A stretch of 64,000 nt of DNA from Novakomyces olei (Eukaryota; Ascomycota; Novakomycetes; Novakomycetales; Novakomycetaceae): positions 124,001-188,000 of the forward strand of contig JADEYG010000001.1 of the NCBI GenBank assembly GCA_016906335.1, given 5' to 3'. How positions within the stretch are numbered: position 1 is the first letter of the stretch; the number at the start of each line of letters is the position of its first letter. Shown in pieces: positions 1 through 12,187 of this stretch. The position numbers and the translations under genes are program-made. The notes beneath the pieces are model-generated. The model had not been told where the DNA came from. It did no database searches and was given only the letters and a program-made list of their open reading frames with translations.

Positions 1-280
1 TGTAAAGTAGAATTAATAGTAGAGTCGAATGGGCCTTGAGCTGTCGCGCAAAACGTAATAAGCACGAGCATCTTGTGCTGCGCTCGTGCTCGTCGTTTCT
101 ATCAAGTATATCGCCTCTATATTACACTGCTTTTACCCGTATTCTATTAGAGCACAAATTGATTTAGACGAAGCGCTGTATACATTAAAAGCGCGAGGGA
201 GTCCCACACTCAAGTAATCTATACGTCCGAGGTCTATGTAACATAAAAGTCAAATATAGCAAAAAAAATTGTACACAGGT

Positions 281-299
281 TTAGGTTAGGGTGTGACTG
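281..299. promoter_or_regulatory. HomolE/TTAGGG-like box next to HomolD box, RPS22 promoter
   Basis: TTAGGTTAGGGT at 281-292 runs straight into TGTGACTG at 292-299, about 225 bases before the RPS22 start codon. TGTGACTG is the exact reverse complement of the fission-yeast HomolD box CAGTCACA, which replaces TATA at ribosomal-protein genes. The AGGGT-type tract beside it resembles HomolE, or a Tbf1-type TTAGGG site. Seen: the two motifs abutting. Known: this pair drives ribosomal-protein promoters in S. pombe. Inferred: the same use here. Nothing else recognisable lies in bases 1-280. Confidence 0.65.
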
Positions 300-522
300 C
301 TTTCATACAAGTCTTGTGCAGTGCTGTAAACAGACGAGTGTAAACGGCTTTTGAATCCCTAATTACCGACGTTCACAAATCTTAAGGTAAGGGACACTCT
401 TATGGCCGTCAAATAGTGTTTGCTACAGCATAAACGGCGTACAGTCGATTGCTGTATAGCAGCACGAGTTTTGCGCCAATGGAACTTGCTGTATGAACAC
501 AGACTGACCGCTCTTAGTGAAA

Positions 523-987
523 ATGGTGCGCCAATCAGTCTTGAACGATGCGCTCAACAACATTGTTAACGCCGAAAAACGTGGCCGCCGTCAGGTGTTG
601 ATCCGACCATCGTCCAAGGTCATTGTCAAGTTCTTGACTGTTATGCAGCAGCACGGTAAGTCTTGACTTTTTCTTATTTCGTGGTCCAATGGACCAGTCT
701 TTATGTTTTTCTAATACTTACAAATAGGATACATTGATGAGTTTGAGGAAGTAGACGATCACCGTTCCGGAAAGATTGTCATTCACCTTAACGGACGTTT
801 GAACAAATGCGGTGTCATCTCACCGCGTTTCAACGTCCGCTTAAATGAGCTGGAAAAGTGGGTCTCTCAGCTCCTGCCGTCGCGTCAGTTTGGCTACGTC
901 GTGTTGACCACGTCCGCTGGCATCATGGACCATGAGACTGCTCGCCGGAAGCATGCTGGTGGTAAAATCCTCGGATTTTTCTACTAG
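523..987 (+). CDS. RPS22: 40S ribosomal protein uS8 (S22/S15a)
   Basis: This is a core component of the small ribosomal subunit. It has two exons, 523-655 and 728-987, and the joined protein is 130 residues, the usual length for the family. The intron (656-727) starts GTAAG and ends AATAG, and splits a glycine codon. The N-terminus [14 protein letters not shown] and the C-terminus [11 protein letters not shown] match eukaryotic uS8 along the whole length. The ATG at 523 is the only sensible start. The promoter carries HomolD/HomolE-like boxes at 281-299. Identity is essentially certain. Confidence 0.97.
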
Positions 988-1372
988 ATACAAAAGGCGC
1001 TGTATACCCTTGCATTAGTAATATTGTGCAGCATCTCACATTCAAAAGCACTAGATAAAAGATAACATTATTGTAAGCGACTTCAATTTGTTCATGGAGA
1101 ACGTGTATACGTATTCGTCTTTGTTACGACTATTACCAGACTAACCGTGTATACCGCGTCCGAGTATTGTTCCACTGGTGTATCGGTTCTGTCTCTTCAC
1201 AAACGTAATCTATACAAATAATAACGACTTCTGATAGCAATACATTTACAGATATGTTATTGAACAAAGAAATGTGTCAAATATCTATTACAGCTACATT
1301 TATCGACGGCATTGTTCATTTCTAACCGTATAGTCAATTAAAATGAAATAAAAAACCATAAAACAACGACCT
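988..1372. other. Convergent intergenic region
   Basis: This spacer lies between the 3' ends of RPS22 (plus) and the oxidoreductase (minus). It is AT-rich and presumably holds both polyadenylation regions. I see no gene or repeat in it. Confidence 0.6.
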
Positions 1373-2587
1373 CTAGTTCTTGGCATTGGTGATAGCCCAC
1401 GAAAGCTCGTAAGACTTGACCGCGTCCTCATAAGTAGACAAGATATCGCCGCGCACTGCCTTATTTTCAATGCTATCAATAAAGACCTCAATTTCGCCAA
1501 AGTAAGGATCGTCATCCGGGAAGCTATAAACTTCTTCGCGGTCAACAGCTGGAGTACGCAAGAAAAGCTGGGGCGATGTATAAGGATCGACCAAGCGGAG
1601 CTGGTAACCGTCGCAATAAACTTCCAAAGTACTATCGTATTTTGTACCCTGCAAGGTAAGAGCATGCGTCAGTGAACCGACGGCTCCAGAGGTATACTTC
1701 CAGCAGGCAGAAGTCACGCGCGGAATACGTTCATTCTCGGGAATTACGTTTTCATCAAAGGGCATAGCCGAAAGCTTGCCGGGCTTTTCGTCCCAGTTCA
1801 ATTTCACGGCGCGTACGGACGGAATATCCACGTCACCTCCAAAGTATCGGCTGAGATCGCAAAAGTGGGTTGCCTGTTCGACGATGGGTCCACCAGACTT
1901 GCTCTTTGTCCACCAGAAAGTCTTGCTGTTATGGGCGTATGAGGAAACGTAGCGGGCTACGGTTGCCATAACGGTGAGATTATTTTCCGCAATAATACTC
2001 TTCATTTTTTGCACTACTTGCAGATAACGCATCATGTATCCCACAGAGACAATTGCCTTGCGCTCGGCCAGTGCATGAGCCACTGCCCACGTATCGGAAA
2101 CGGGGCTGTTGGAAACTGGCTTCTCCACAAACAGTGCGACTCCCGGAATTTCGCTGGTTAATTGCAGTTCCAAGTCATTTGGCGGATGTGTTGAGCCGTG
2201 AAACTGTGGCGGACACCCAATCACAACAGCACAGGGCCGCGGTGCTTTTCCAGATCGGATATCCTTCAAAAAGTCCTCCAAAGAGGCGTACTCAACCGTG
2301 TCCTTGTACGCAGAATACACAAAGGATTCGCGCTTTGTCTTTAAAACTGCTGACGAGGCCACAGGATTGGGGTCAATTAGAGCCGTAACTTTTAGACGAG
2401 GTCCCAGCTTATGCTCAAGACGGAAAGAATGATTCCAGGGACCTTCTACTGTACCAAAGTTGATGCCACCAGCTCCGATAATGACAACGTTGAAATCGTC
2501 ACCAGGTGGAGGGTGGATTCCCATGCGATGCCCATCGGCCAAAGTAGAGCGGCGGCGAGCTGGTGTACGTTGAGGAGCAGCAGCCAT
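1373..2587 (-). CDS. Gfo/Idh/MocA-family NAD(P)-dependent oxidoreductase
   Basis: Single exon, 404 residues. After a basic 32-residue leader comes a Rossmann dinucleotide-binding segment (FNVVIIGAGGINFGTVEG, about residues 32-50) with the GxGxxN-like glycines. The family signature EKPVS follows near residue 150, and then a C-terminal alpha/beta substrate domain. The family oxidises or reduces sugars, inositols and related polyols; the substrate cannot be read from sequence. The ATG at 2587 sits in a reasonable context, with a TATA-like stretch (tatatata) near 2651-2658. The N-terminal extension ahead of the Rossmann strand is longer than in bacterial members. Confidence 0.85.
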   Translation of the reverse strand: MAAAPQRTPARRRSTLADGHRMGIHPPPGDDFNVVIIGAGGINFGTVEGPWNHSFRLEHKLGPRLKVTALIDPNPVASSAVLKTKRESFVYSAYKDTVEYASLEDFLKDIRSGKAPRPCAVVIGCPPQFHGSTHPPNDLELQLTSEIPGVALFVEKPVSNSPVSDTWAVAHALAERKAIVSVGYMMRYLQVVQKMKSIIAENNLTVMATVARYVSSYAHNSKTFWWTKSKSGGPIVEQATHFCDLSRYFGGDVDIPSVRAVKLNWDEKPGKLSAMPFDENVIPENERIPRVTSACWKYTSGAVGSLTHALTLQGTKYDSTLEVYCDGYQLRLVDPYTSPQLFLRTPAVDREEVYSFPDDDPYFGEIEVFIDSIENKAVRGDILSTYEDAVKSYELSWAITNAKN

Positions 2588-3006
2588 TGGGATGTTTGGG
2601 ACTGATCGAACAGCAATTCAAAGTTTTCGGGCACTAAAGTCGGTTGGAAATGTGTATATATACGCAATTGTATCGATGTGTGCTACGTCAATTATCCGGG
2701 CTGACAGCGGAAAGGGTTTTCTTTCGAAATTTTAATGTTCCTTGTTATATGCGGCTACGTCATTTATTATTAGATTAATGTTTATGGAATGTTAGATGCA
2801 GTTGTCGAACAGTAATGAATTCTTTTGCTTCTATTCTCGATAATGTTGAATTAATAGAACACCTTTGATATGACTGCGCAGACCAAATCAAAGGCTTGGC
2901 TTGATTGATCACGCTCAGGTAAAAAGAGAATCCTCCAAATTGGTTTGGTAAAATTAATGTTGCGCATTTTGCAATGAAATCAAAAAAAAATCAAAAAAGA
3001 AAATTG
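2588..3006. other. Promoter and spacer
   Basis: Upstream region of the oxidoreductase, AT-rich. At 2990-3004 the reverse strand reads as interrupted T runs that would stop RNA polymerase III after the 5S gene. No coding signal. Confidence 0.5.
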
Positions 3007-3124
3007 ACTTGTAGCACAGGGTATTCCCACGTGGTCCCCCACCGTAGTACTGACCCTGCCCTATTCTGCTTAGCTTCGGTGATCGGACGGGAACCGGCGT
3101 ATTCAGAATGGTATGGCCACAAGT
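3007..3124 (-). rRNA. 5S ribosomal RNA
   Basis: Read on the minus strand this 118-nt stretch has the fungal 5S layout. The ends ACTTGT and ACAAGT pair to form helix I. GGCCATACC follows near the 5' end, TTCCCGTCCGATCA forms the loop B/C region, AAGCTAAGC is the box A internal promoter, and GGGTCAGTACTACGGTGGGGG is seen as separate conserved pieces downstream. Interrupted T runs follow the 3' end and act as terminator. A single 5S gene among protein genes means the 5S genes are dispersed rather than in the rDNA repeat, as in S. pombe, Yarrowia and Neurospora. Confidence 0.95.
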
Positions 3125-3774
3125 ACCAAAACTGAATTCGAATAAGATATAATGTATAGTCAATTTTTCAAAGCAATTGAAAATGGCCTTAGTGGCCTTT
3201 ATATTGTTGGATTTTTTACCTTGACTAAACCATACGTTGAATGGTTTTCCACTCAAGGTCCAAATGCGATCTCATTTATCCATACTTGGACTATTTGCAA
3301 ACTTTAGCGTATATACTTCAAGTCAGCGTCAGCCCAGATTAGTCGCTCATCATTACTGCATAATGCAACATACTGGCTGACGTAGAGCTGCGGGCTGTCG
3401 TTGATTATAGATTCTCGACAGGCAGATCATAGGCCAAGCATTTTTATCAGTCTATCTTGATCGCAAGCTGCTTGCTTCCAAATGTCCTAGCACAATAGCT
3501 AAAAATCATAATCTAAAATCTGCGATTCATAAAGCATCTATTATGGAAATATATAAAGACCATCGCGCGTAGCAAAAACTACATCTTTGCTCTCCATTTG
3601 CCACACTGATCGCTCGCGCAATTTACGCGTCAGTCGTACGTGAGAAAAACGGTCGCCCGATTCAGTGGCGACTCCAACCCCGCTTGCTCTCTGATTACTT
3701 GAAATTTCCACGCACCAAAGCATATATAAACGGTAGCGCCCTCCCCACGTTTTCCGGACAAACCTCAACTTACC
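3125..3774. promoter_or_regulatory. THI4 promoter region
   Basis: A TATA box (atatataaa) lies at about 3722-3730. Transcription would then start near 3750-3770, just ahead of the leader intron. The remaining 600 bases show no gene. Confidence 0.5.
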
Positions 3775-3946
3775 GTAACTTGATAGTTTAGAATAGCTGC
3801 GAGTGCGGGTGGCGCAAGACCTTTTGTCGACACGTCTGAGATTATACCGCTGGAACTTGATCTGGGCAATACCAGCGAAAGGAACTTGTTTTCGAGGACT
3901 TGACTGCTCCTTCTTAATAATTCTTTTTTTCTTCTTTTTTTTTCAG
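3775..3946 (+). other. THI4 5'UTR intron containing the TPP aptamer
   Basis: The candidate donor is GTAACT at 3775 and the acceptor is TTTCAG ending at 3946, after a long pyrimidine tract (3921-3945). CTTGAC near 3898 and CTTAAT near 3913 are possible branch sites. The TPP aptamer lies wholly inside. Known: in filamentous fungi TPP aptamers inside leader introns control splice-site choice. Inferred: the same logic here. The leader between the TATA box and the THI4 ATG at 3987 has no ATG at all. Confidence 0.7.
3799..3889 (+). promoter_or_regulatory. Thiamine pyrophosphate (TPP) riboswitch aptamer
   Basis: The two invariant segments are present: CTGAGATTATACC from 3836 and ACTTGATCTGGGCAATACCAGCG from 3855 (given in parts: TTGATCTGG, then CCAGCG, then AAAGGAAC). 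P1 is CGAGT (3800-3804) with ACTTG (3884-3888). P2 is GGT (3808-3810) with ACC (3846-3848). P5 is CTGG (3862-3865) with CCAG (3872-3875). This is the THI-box fold that binds TPP. Its position 100 bases before thiazole synthase is the expected one for feedback control of thiamine synthesis. Confidence 0.93.
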
Positions 3947-3968
3947 AAAGAGTTGTAATACTGTGTGA

Positions 3969-4934
<966 letters not shown>

Positions 4935-5623
4935 GGCTCTCTTGTTGCCTTGGCATAAGTCTTTTTATCATGCCATCTCGTTCTAGCCAATTGAGGGTTT
5001 GTTTTGATCGTACTTGACCGCTCTTTACACATAGTTTATTCTTTCGACACGAATATTTTACACATCAGTTGTATGGACTATAAATCTTGTCTTTTCCGTG
5101 ATAAGCGTAGAGTTTTGTACAAAGTTTTGGGCTCTGTCTCAGCGTATCTATAAATGTTTCAGCATCTGTATGAATTTGTTATAGTATATGGGCGAGTCCA
5201 ATAAACAAAGGCTTCTAACGTTCACCAAGCTCGTCAGCCTGCTCATGTTGGAAATTGTAGTAGACAAGCGCCGGAATTTTAATGCGCAGTCTTGAGCTGA
5301 AGTTGGCTATTGATACATTTTACATAATATTCGAAAAAGGCCGTTGGTAAGAGTTTCAGCAAATACAAACTTGCAAACTTGTCTCGTTATTTTGCACGCT
5401 ATAGTCTTCATGTAGGGACAAAAATTTGGTTGATAACGTGCTTGAAATAACTCCATCAATTTCTAATACCTTCAACATCCATAACACAAGAACCATTCAC
5501 CCATCCGTTTCGCTATCTAAAATGAAGCAATAAACTAAAGCAACCTGAACCTTCTTAAATTAGGCCAATCTGTCAAACCCTCCAATAATAGGACAATTGC
5601 ACTCGCCAACAAGCGCCAACACT
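4935..5623. other. Convergent spacer
   Basis: A 689-base AT-rich region between the 3' ends of THI4 and the following transporter. I found no open frame with family similarity, no tRNA and no repeat. Confidence 0.5.
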
Positions 5624-7325
5624 CTAAACATCTGCCCTCGATAATACAGAAACAGCGCTTACAGGCGCATTATCAACAACTTCTGCCTGCTTTTCGTCTT
5701 GCAGTATTTCGTCATTGCTTGAAGACTTCGTGACACTAAGCTCTTCGGCACGCCGTTTAATCTGCTCATTATCACGGCGCTCGAGGTAGTACGTGGGCAC
5801 TACCAGCGCCAGCATGATTAACACGGTCCCTGTGGCGATAATGTAGCCACGCCGAAATTCCGGAGCCTGACTAGTGGGAAAAAACACGATACTCGTCCAG
5901 ATGGTCATAATTTGTGACAGGGCATCAGAAATACCAATAACAGCCGCTCTCTCCTCAGCATCGTAACGGCAAGCATGGTTGATCCAGCCAGAGAAAAGAG
6001 CCTGGTCTGTTCCATCCAGGGAGATTAAACAAAAACAAATCCAGCGCCACCAGTCTGCAATATTCCAGGCAGAAAGACTGGCAAACACTGCAATCAGCAC
6101 TGTATGAACAAAGATAAAAATGGGATAAGGCGAGTAAGTATCGGCCAGCCCAGAGAGCACAAATTGGCAGACTACTCCCACCGCATTGGCAACAGTGGGA
6201 TAATTATTGACTTGCGCAATGCTGTAGCGCGATCGCGGTTGGGATTTGAGCCACAGTGGAAATCCGAGTCCATCAGACAGCGCATACGTGTTTAATCCGA
6301 TCCAAAACGCGGAGAAAATGTACACTCGCCAGCGGAGAAAGACGCGTCTCAGTATAGAGAGGTCAATTTTACCTGGCTCACGCGTCCCGTTCTTCACGAG
6401 ACGCGTTTTAGCCAACGCGAGTTCTTCGTCTTTGAGCCAAAACACTTTAGAGGCCTGTTGAGGCGTACCCGGGAACCAGACAAATCCAATCAGAGCAATA
6501 GGCACGGTTACTATCCCATCCACGATAAAACCCCATTGCCATCCGTCCAGTCCGCCTTTACCATTAAGGCTGGAATAGGCGGCGGATTGAAAGTAGCCGC
6601 TAAACATTGAACCGAGGCTGCTCGAAATACTGAAAACTGTTATGCGGCGGTACAGCTCGTCTCGCGTAAACCAGCTTCCTAACGTGTACACAATTGTAAC
6701 AAAGCTGGGTCCTTCGGCCAAGCCTATGAGAAAGCGAAGAGCGTACAACTGCGATGGAGTCTTGACTGCAGCCGAACAAAATGTCAACAGACCCCAGACG
6801 AGTTCAAGAGAAGGCAGCATGAAACGCGCCCAAGACCGAGTCGCAAACATAGCTCCAAAGCACATTGTAATGACGTAGCCGGCGCTGTACATGGACTTTG
6901 CATAGCTCAGATCGTTGCCCGTCATACCGATATCCTCTTTCATGCCAGAGACACTGTCGTTAGAATAAGGAAATTTTTGATCATAAAATTTGATCTTTTG
7001 AGAGAATTGAGGGTAAATGGTGAAGCACTTACTAAGAGTTGGTAATTGAACTTTTATCGAGACTTTTAGTGAAATAAGAGCAGCAAATGTAGACGAGGAG
7101 TGCGAAATCCAGCTTGATCAAAAGCTTTCGCTCTTTTCGCGATAAGTGCGACGGGTACCAGTAAAAGAGCAGTGTGAACCTTTGCCATAAGGTATATTTG
7201 TGACGAACGTCAGCGTCTTCGAGTGGTACGTCTCGCTCTGACTTTTGAATCTGCTCCACTCGGTACTCTGGTGTTTCCTCAGTCCTACAAGTGCGCGAGG
7301 ACGCGCGGCGCCACCAGCTTGCCAT
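5624..7325 (-). CDS. MFS anion:cation symporter, Liz1/Fen2/Vht1-like
   Basis: Two exons, 7325-7033 and 6953-5624, give 540 residues. The intron is 79 nt (GTAAGT...GACAG), and the codon across it restores the conserved segment DKSSITNSYVSGMKEDIG. The protein has the 12-helix major-facilitator layout with cytosolic ends: helix 1 near residue 75, an LAEGPSF segment in helix 5 and a long central loop. The SYVSGMKED signature is typical of fungal pantothenate and biotin carriers (Liz1, Fen2, Vht1) within the Dal5 superfamily. The substrate is not certain. A 29-base T run (minus strand) sits 20 bases before the ATG, and GATAAG sites lie at 7420-7425 and 7439-7444. Confidence 0.88.
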
Positions 7326-7345
7326 CAGTGAAACTGAGTAAGGTC

Positions 7346-7374
<29 letters not shown>
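7346..7374. repeat. Poly(A)/poly(T) homopolymer, 29 bases
   Basis: An unbroken run of 29 A on the plus strand, which is T29 in the promoter of the minus-strand carrier, ending about 20 bases ahead of its ATG. Such tracts exclude nucleosomes in yeasts, and they also slip easily. Confidence 0.95.
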
Positions 7375-7378
<4 letters not shown>

Positions 7379-9062
7379 TCCTGACAAAAGATCTTTCAAG
7401 GCAAAGAGGTGATCAAGTAGATAAGAGGCGATCAAATAGATAAGCAATAGAGAAGAGCCACGCAGAGTCAGGCCAAGGCCAGAGAGATCTCTAATTATAT
7501 AGTCCTTTTGCAGCCCACGCACTATCGCGAAGAGTGGCGAAATAAAATCTATATTCCGAAACAGTACAGCTCCACGTACAAATTCATTAACACACACCCG
7601 TGCGAACATTACATCACGTGCTTCGCCTATATTACGTACTCGGCTCTGTCTATGTATAAATTTATGCGCGTGGACCTTTGTGCTTTTCGTACGGTGCTTT
7701 TCGTACGGAGCCTATTTTGCGGTCACGACGGGTAGATTACGGCGTGTATAAGCGCGGGTCTAATTGAAGCAGTCGCAAAAAGTGTTGCTGCGGAATCTTG
7801 AAAATATTTAGCGATACGATAGTGGAAAAGAGTACCGTCACGGAGATTAGATAACATACAAGATAGTACTTACTTGCTTATCAGAAAAAAAGAGAGGCAA
7901 ATAATATCGAGTTGTAAAGGACGGTGACGAAGCCAATTATTGCTCTCGGCAAAGATTACCCTCTGCCGAGCAAGTCGGCGGACGTAAAATACTGTATCTA
8001 TGACAAATTTGAAAGCAAGTTTGAGGAATTGCTCTTGCTAGTATCAAAGATACGGGTGTTATAGTAGACAGGCAAAACTACTACGGACAGTAAATATCCC
8101 ACTTATTTTGGGCAAATTTTCCAGAAAAAAACTTTGTAATTAAATAAACCATTCTTTTGCAAGATCTCAAGTTTAAACAGCCTTGCGCCATAATTGAACA
8201 ATTCTTTGAGCATGCGAATATTCGTGCTTTCTCATTTCGCAATTTGTAGATCATTTCGCTAATTTTCACTTTTAATTATCATATATGTATGTAATAGGTA
8301 CTCCAGGTTTTTTACGTCTTCCAACAATTTCAATTCTCCAACTTGACTAAAGGAGAAATATGGGATTTTTCTAATTATTTTGCTAGTTCTGAAGCATGAA
8401 CATTAAATTTTACACATTGTATATTTGTCGGATTGCAGCCATTTAATCATATTAGCGTCCATTATTCTTCTCACCTCGTCCGTTACCGTAAAATATTATG
8501 CAGAACAGTACACTGACGGAGAACCTTTACTTTGCAAATCGACCCGCTACAACGAAACTCACAAAGAGTCCCCAGCAATTTAGTCATCAAAAGAATTATT
8601 CAATACATATTAATACATATTGTGGAACTACATGAAAAAAATAATTTATATTTATATTTGCAACTGAAAAGACTTCACTTGGGCGTACATCGTGGTCTGC
8701 CACGTGACCGCGTGCGTAATCTTTGTGCAATAAACAAAAACATCTTGATTGCGTGATGGCCAATCAAATACCTCTAACGACTTAGCATGAAAAATTAGAG
8801 TGCAAGAAAAGAAGAAAAAAAGACCGATCATTCGGCGCCGTTTCCTATACTTGTTCCTACATTCACTAAAGATGGAGAGACGAGCTGAGACAAAGAGCTT
8901 TTGATTGCGGGGTTATTTCCTGAAACAAAGAGATTCTAATTTGCAAATGTCTATGGATATGAATCAGTTTGTCATTGATTAAACAGCTTAATTATATTTC
9001 AAACATGTCCTATGTCCACTTTATTCTCCCCTCAAAATAAAAGCCCCAATAAAAGACGGAGC
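7375..9062. other. Gene-poor AT-rich spacer
   Basis: About 1.7 kb between two minus-strand transporters. It includes the promoter of the Liz1-like gene (GATAAG sites at 7420 and 7439). Small open frames (for example 7508-7735 and 8532-8756) show no family motif, splice support or codon pattern, and I treat them as chance. Confidence 0.5.
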
Positions 9063-11166
9063 CTAAAAGAAAAGCCACGAACCAAGCAAATTCAGTCGCT
9101 GTCGAGGTGTCAATCCTCTGGTAAACAAATTGTATGACCGCTTTGCGTCTTGCAGTGCCCGCTCCCTTTCCTCTACTGTAAGAAAAATATCGTACCTATC
9201 GGTCTCGAGATCCATTGAATTTGCACTAACGAGCCGCGTTCGCTTTAATATTTTCCAAAACAAAACCATTCCGATAAGAATTGGGATTTCGATATAATAC
9301 GAAACAAAATCCACTATATCAAATTTTGGACTGAAACAAGACCAACCCTGGACAAGGACAAGAAAAATGTTCAATATTACCACTAAAATTGGTCCCACAG
9401 GATACGTCCAGTTTTTGAAAGGCAAAAGATGCTCCAGTCCTTGTCTCCGCACACCGCGTCGAAATCTCAGAGAGGAAATGCCGATTGCGATCCATGACAG
9501 TTGATTCGAAACTCCAACGACGCTAGAAATTTAGAATTGAGCTGCACCAAAAACAATTATAAAAAAGCTAATGATTTTGAACTTAAAACAGAAAAGTTGT
9601 AAAGACATTAATTAGTAAGAGGTCTCTTCATGCAAGGATAATTGAATTCTGGAAATGCAATAAATAAAGCCTCAAGGACATAGAAAAAGTTCAAAAGTCA
9701 TACTTTTGCAGCCAGGACCAAAGCTGGCCTGCGCCGATGTAGCTCGCACCAAAACAGAGCCCGCTTATAACAGACGTCACTAAAACTGCAACCCACGGAG
9801 TGCGAAACCGGTTCAGAGTTCCAAGAAACGCCGGAGCATGTCTGTTAACAGCAAGAGTATATAGCAGTCTTGAGCCAGCGAAGAGCGCATGATTCGCGGC
9901 CGATACTGCACTTGTCATAACAACAACGTTGATAAAGCTACCAGCAACTTTACTGCCAGCTAATTCAAAAATTATGGTAAAGGGACTTGTGCGACTTGAG
10001 GAGCCATCAAGTCCTGGATGCTGATACGAAATGTTAAGGCCCACCATTAAAACAGATAGAATGTAGAATAACATTATTCTCCAAAACACATTTTTCACCA
10101 CACGAGGAAGGTTCTTTGAAGGGTTGACCGTTTCTCCCGCCGTAACGGTAATTGACTCTGTACCACCACTGAAAAAATTAAAAACATTATAAAACAATTT
10201 AGAATAAAAATAAAAATAAAATTCAAAACTTACAATGCAAAAGAAGCTTTTACAAAAACTGACGCGAATCCTCCAATCCCGCCAACAAATGGTGCATCAC
10301 CAATAAACCAGTTCCGAGTACCAATCCTCTGGTGCTGACGGTTTGCTCCACAATTAACAGCGATGCTGACGATAATGAAAACCTTAATATTGTCAACATT
10401 TGATTGCAGTGAAAACAAAAAACATACAATAATCGTCGCGACTTTGAGCAGGCTGAGAAAGTATTCCGTCTGGAATTGTTAGGATATAAAAAAAAAATTT
10501 GCAACGTACGTAGCCGTACACGCGAACCGACAGTACATTGAGAAAAATCACGAGTAATAAAAAAATCAACGTGATTGCCCAACCCGGGAAATTGTCGGTC
10601 CAAAACTCAAGAAGCAATTGCAGCGCAATGACATCAGCCGCAGTGGATACTGCGTCATTGAACCAATAATTATACGTCAGTCCAAATGCAAAGGCATCGT
10701 CCACGAAGCGTCTAGTAATGTTATTATTTGGAACGCAAGGAAAAGAAAACTTAAGAGAAAAAAGCAAAACTAAATCAAACAAGACTAATAACAAAGAATA
10801 AATGAATGCTTATCTGTACTATCAAGCTCACCCTGCAAAAGTACAAAAAGACCCGGCAACTGGGATAAATGCTGCCATTTCACCGAGCGAGAGCATTGTA
10901 ATAAAAACGATTCCGCCAACAATGGCGTACGAAATAACAAGTGACGCTGGCCCACCAATGGCTAACGCATTTCCTGTACCGAGAAAAAGGCCAGTTCCAA
11001 TAGTGCCTCCAATCGCAATCATCTGTACCTGTCGCGCAGATAGAGACCGCGATAGTCTATCGCTAACCACCCGATGCTGTTGTAGAGGCACATCTTTGCT
11101 ATTGGCACTGTCCTGTCCGGAACGTTGCTCTTCCTGTTGGTTTTCAATTATTTCCTCTTTCTCCAT
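9063..11166 (-). CDS. Amino-acid permease (AAP/YAT family, APC superfamily)
   Basis: Six exons: 11166-10832, 10711-10510, 10469-10428, 10382-10234, 10168-9704 and 9522-9063, giving 550 residues in frame. Exon 3 codes only 14 residues, and introns 2 and 3 are 40 and 45 nt. Family motifs cross the joins: IAIGGTIGTGLFLGTG in helix 1, FVDDAFAFGLTYNYWFNDA after intron 1, GGTESITVTAGETVNPSKNLP after intron 4, and NVVGVSNQLSWIAIGISS after intron 5. The FTRGLTPRQRLNLLGSWLFF end is a little shorter than usual. It imports amino acids at the plasma membrane; specificity is unknown. Three GATAA cores (11226-11263) lie just upstream and suggest nitrogen control. Confidence 0.93.
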
Positions 11167-12187
11167 TACCCCACAATTTGCCTGACTTGTATATGAGACC
11201 AGCGGCCAATAATAATTAAGAGTCTGATAAGACTGATAATACTATACGATGTAGTATGATAAACGACGAAAATCAAAAGTGAATATGCCCGGCTTGGCCG
11301 CCCGATGATGCGGATAGTCAAAAGGTTGGGCGGCTGCTATTTTATGTGCTCAGCCAGGATTTGATAATTTCTCTTCATGTAAGCCTGCTGTGCCCTTATG
11401 GGCATATTAAATCTTGCTTCAAGAGAAAATTTATGAGTTGCGAATTGTACTGAGCCAAATTGCGCCATAGTCTTCACATAGCCAAAAAGCAAGCATTAAT
11501 CACGTAATTTAAGAATTGAAAGCTGAAGTAGATACTACTGCTACATGAATAGTCTGGGTAATGCTCCAATTGGCAAAGCTAAGCGATATGGTCATTTGGC
11601 TAACGCAAGGCTTTCCCTAACCGCGTATTAAGCTGTGGGCTGTTAGATCTACAGTACTACATATAGCGTATACGGTATTGTAGTAAACAAGGCACACTGA
11701 AAATAGAAACAACTTCAGATTGAATCAATCGTACTACGTTGTGTTTCATTCTATTATCTAGCATATTGAGTAGGCCTTGAAGTTTGGCTATCTGCAAAGC
11801 AAACCAAGTACTCGGCCGTCCACTTTAAAGCTAGTAGATCAATCTTGAATATACTTGATACTAATTAGCGTAATTCGTCTAGGAGCAATAGTAAAACAAG
11901 TCTGGGTAAAACTTAAAAAAAAAAACAAAAACAAAAATTGCGAAAAAGGCAATGAAACTTTCAGAACTGTAAAGGAAAGACATGAAAATAGGAGTAACAC
12001 TTCCTTAAATCTTGTACTTTCAATCTTGTGCTCGAAATTGCCCGTTACAAGGTCGAGACATCTAGTACAGACTGCTGCCTTCGTCCCGTGTTACAAGGAC
12101 GATTGGATTAATAATGTAAAACGTTGAATGGTGCTTTATGCATTACTGTATGCTAAACTACGCTCGCACGTCTAATAATACAGTATT
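11167..12187. promoter_or_regulatory. Amino-acid permease promoter with GATA cores
   Basis: GATAAG at 11226-11231 is followed closely by GATAAT and GATAAA, within 100 bases of the permease start. The remainder, up to the cytochrome b2 stop, is AT-rich and without a recognisable gene. The open frame at 11855-12127 lacks any motif. Confidence 0.5.

Noticed and set aside
8532-8756. 74-codon plus-strand frame in the 7.4-9.0 kb spacer
   Set aside because: Low-complexity Lys/Leu/Tyr content from AT-rich DNA, with no family or splice evidence.
11855-12127. 90-codon plus-strand frame upstream of the permease
   Set aside because: Lysine/asparagine-rich because of an A run; no motif and poor start context.
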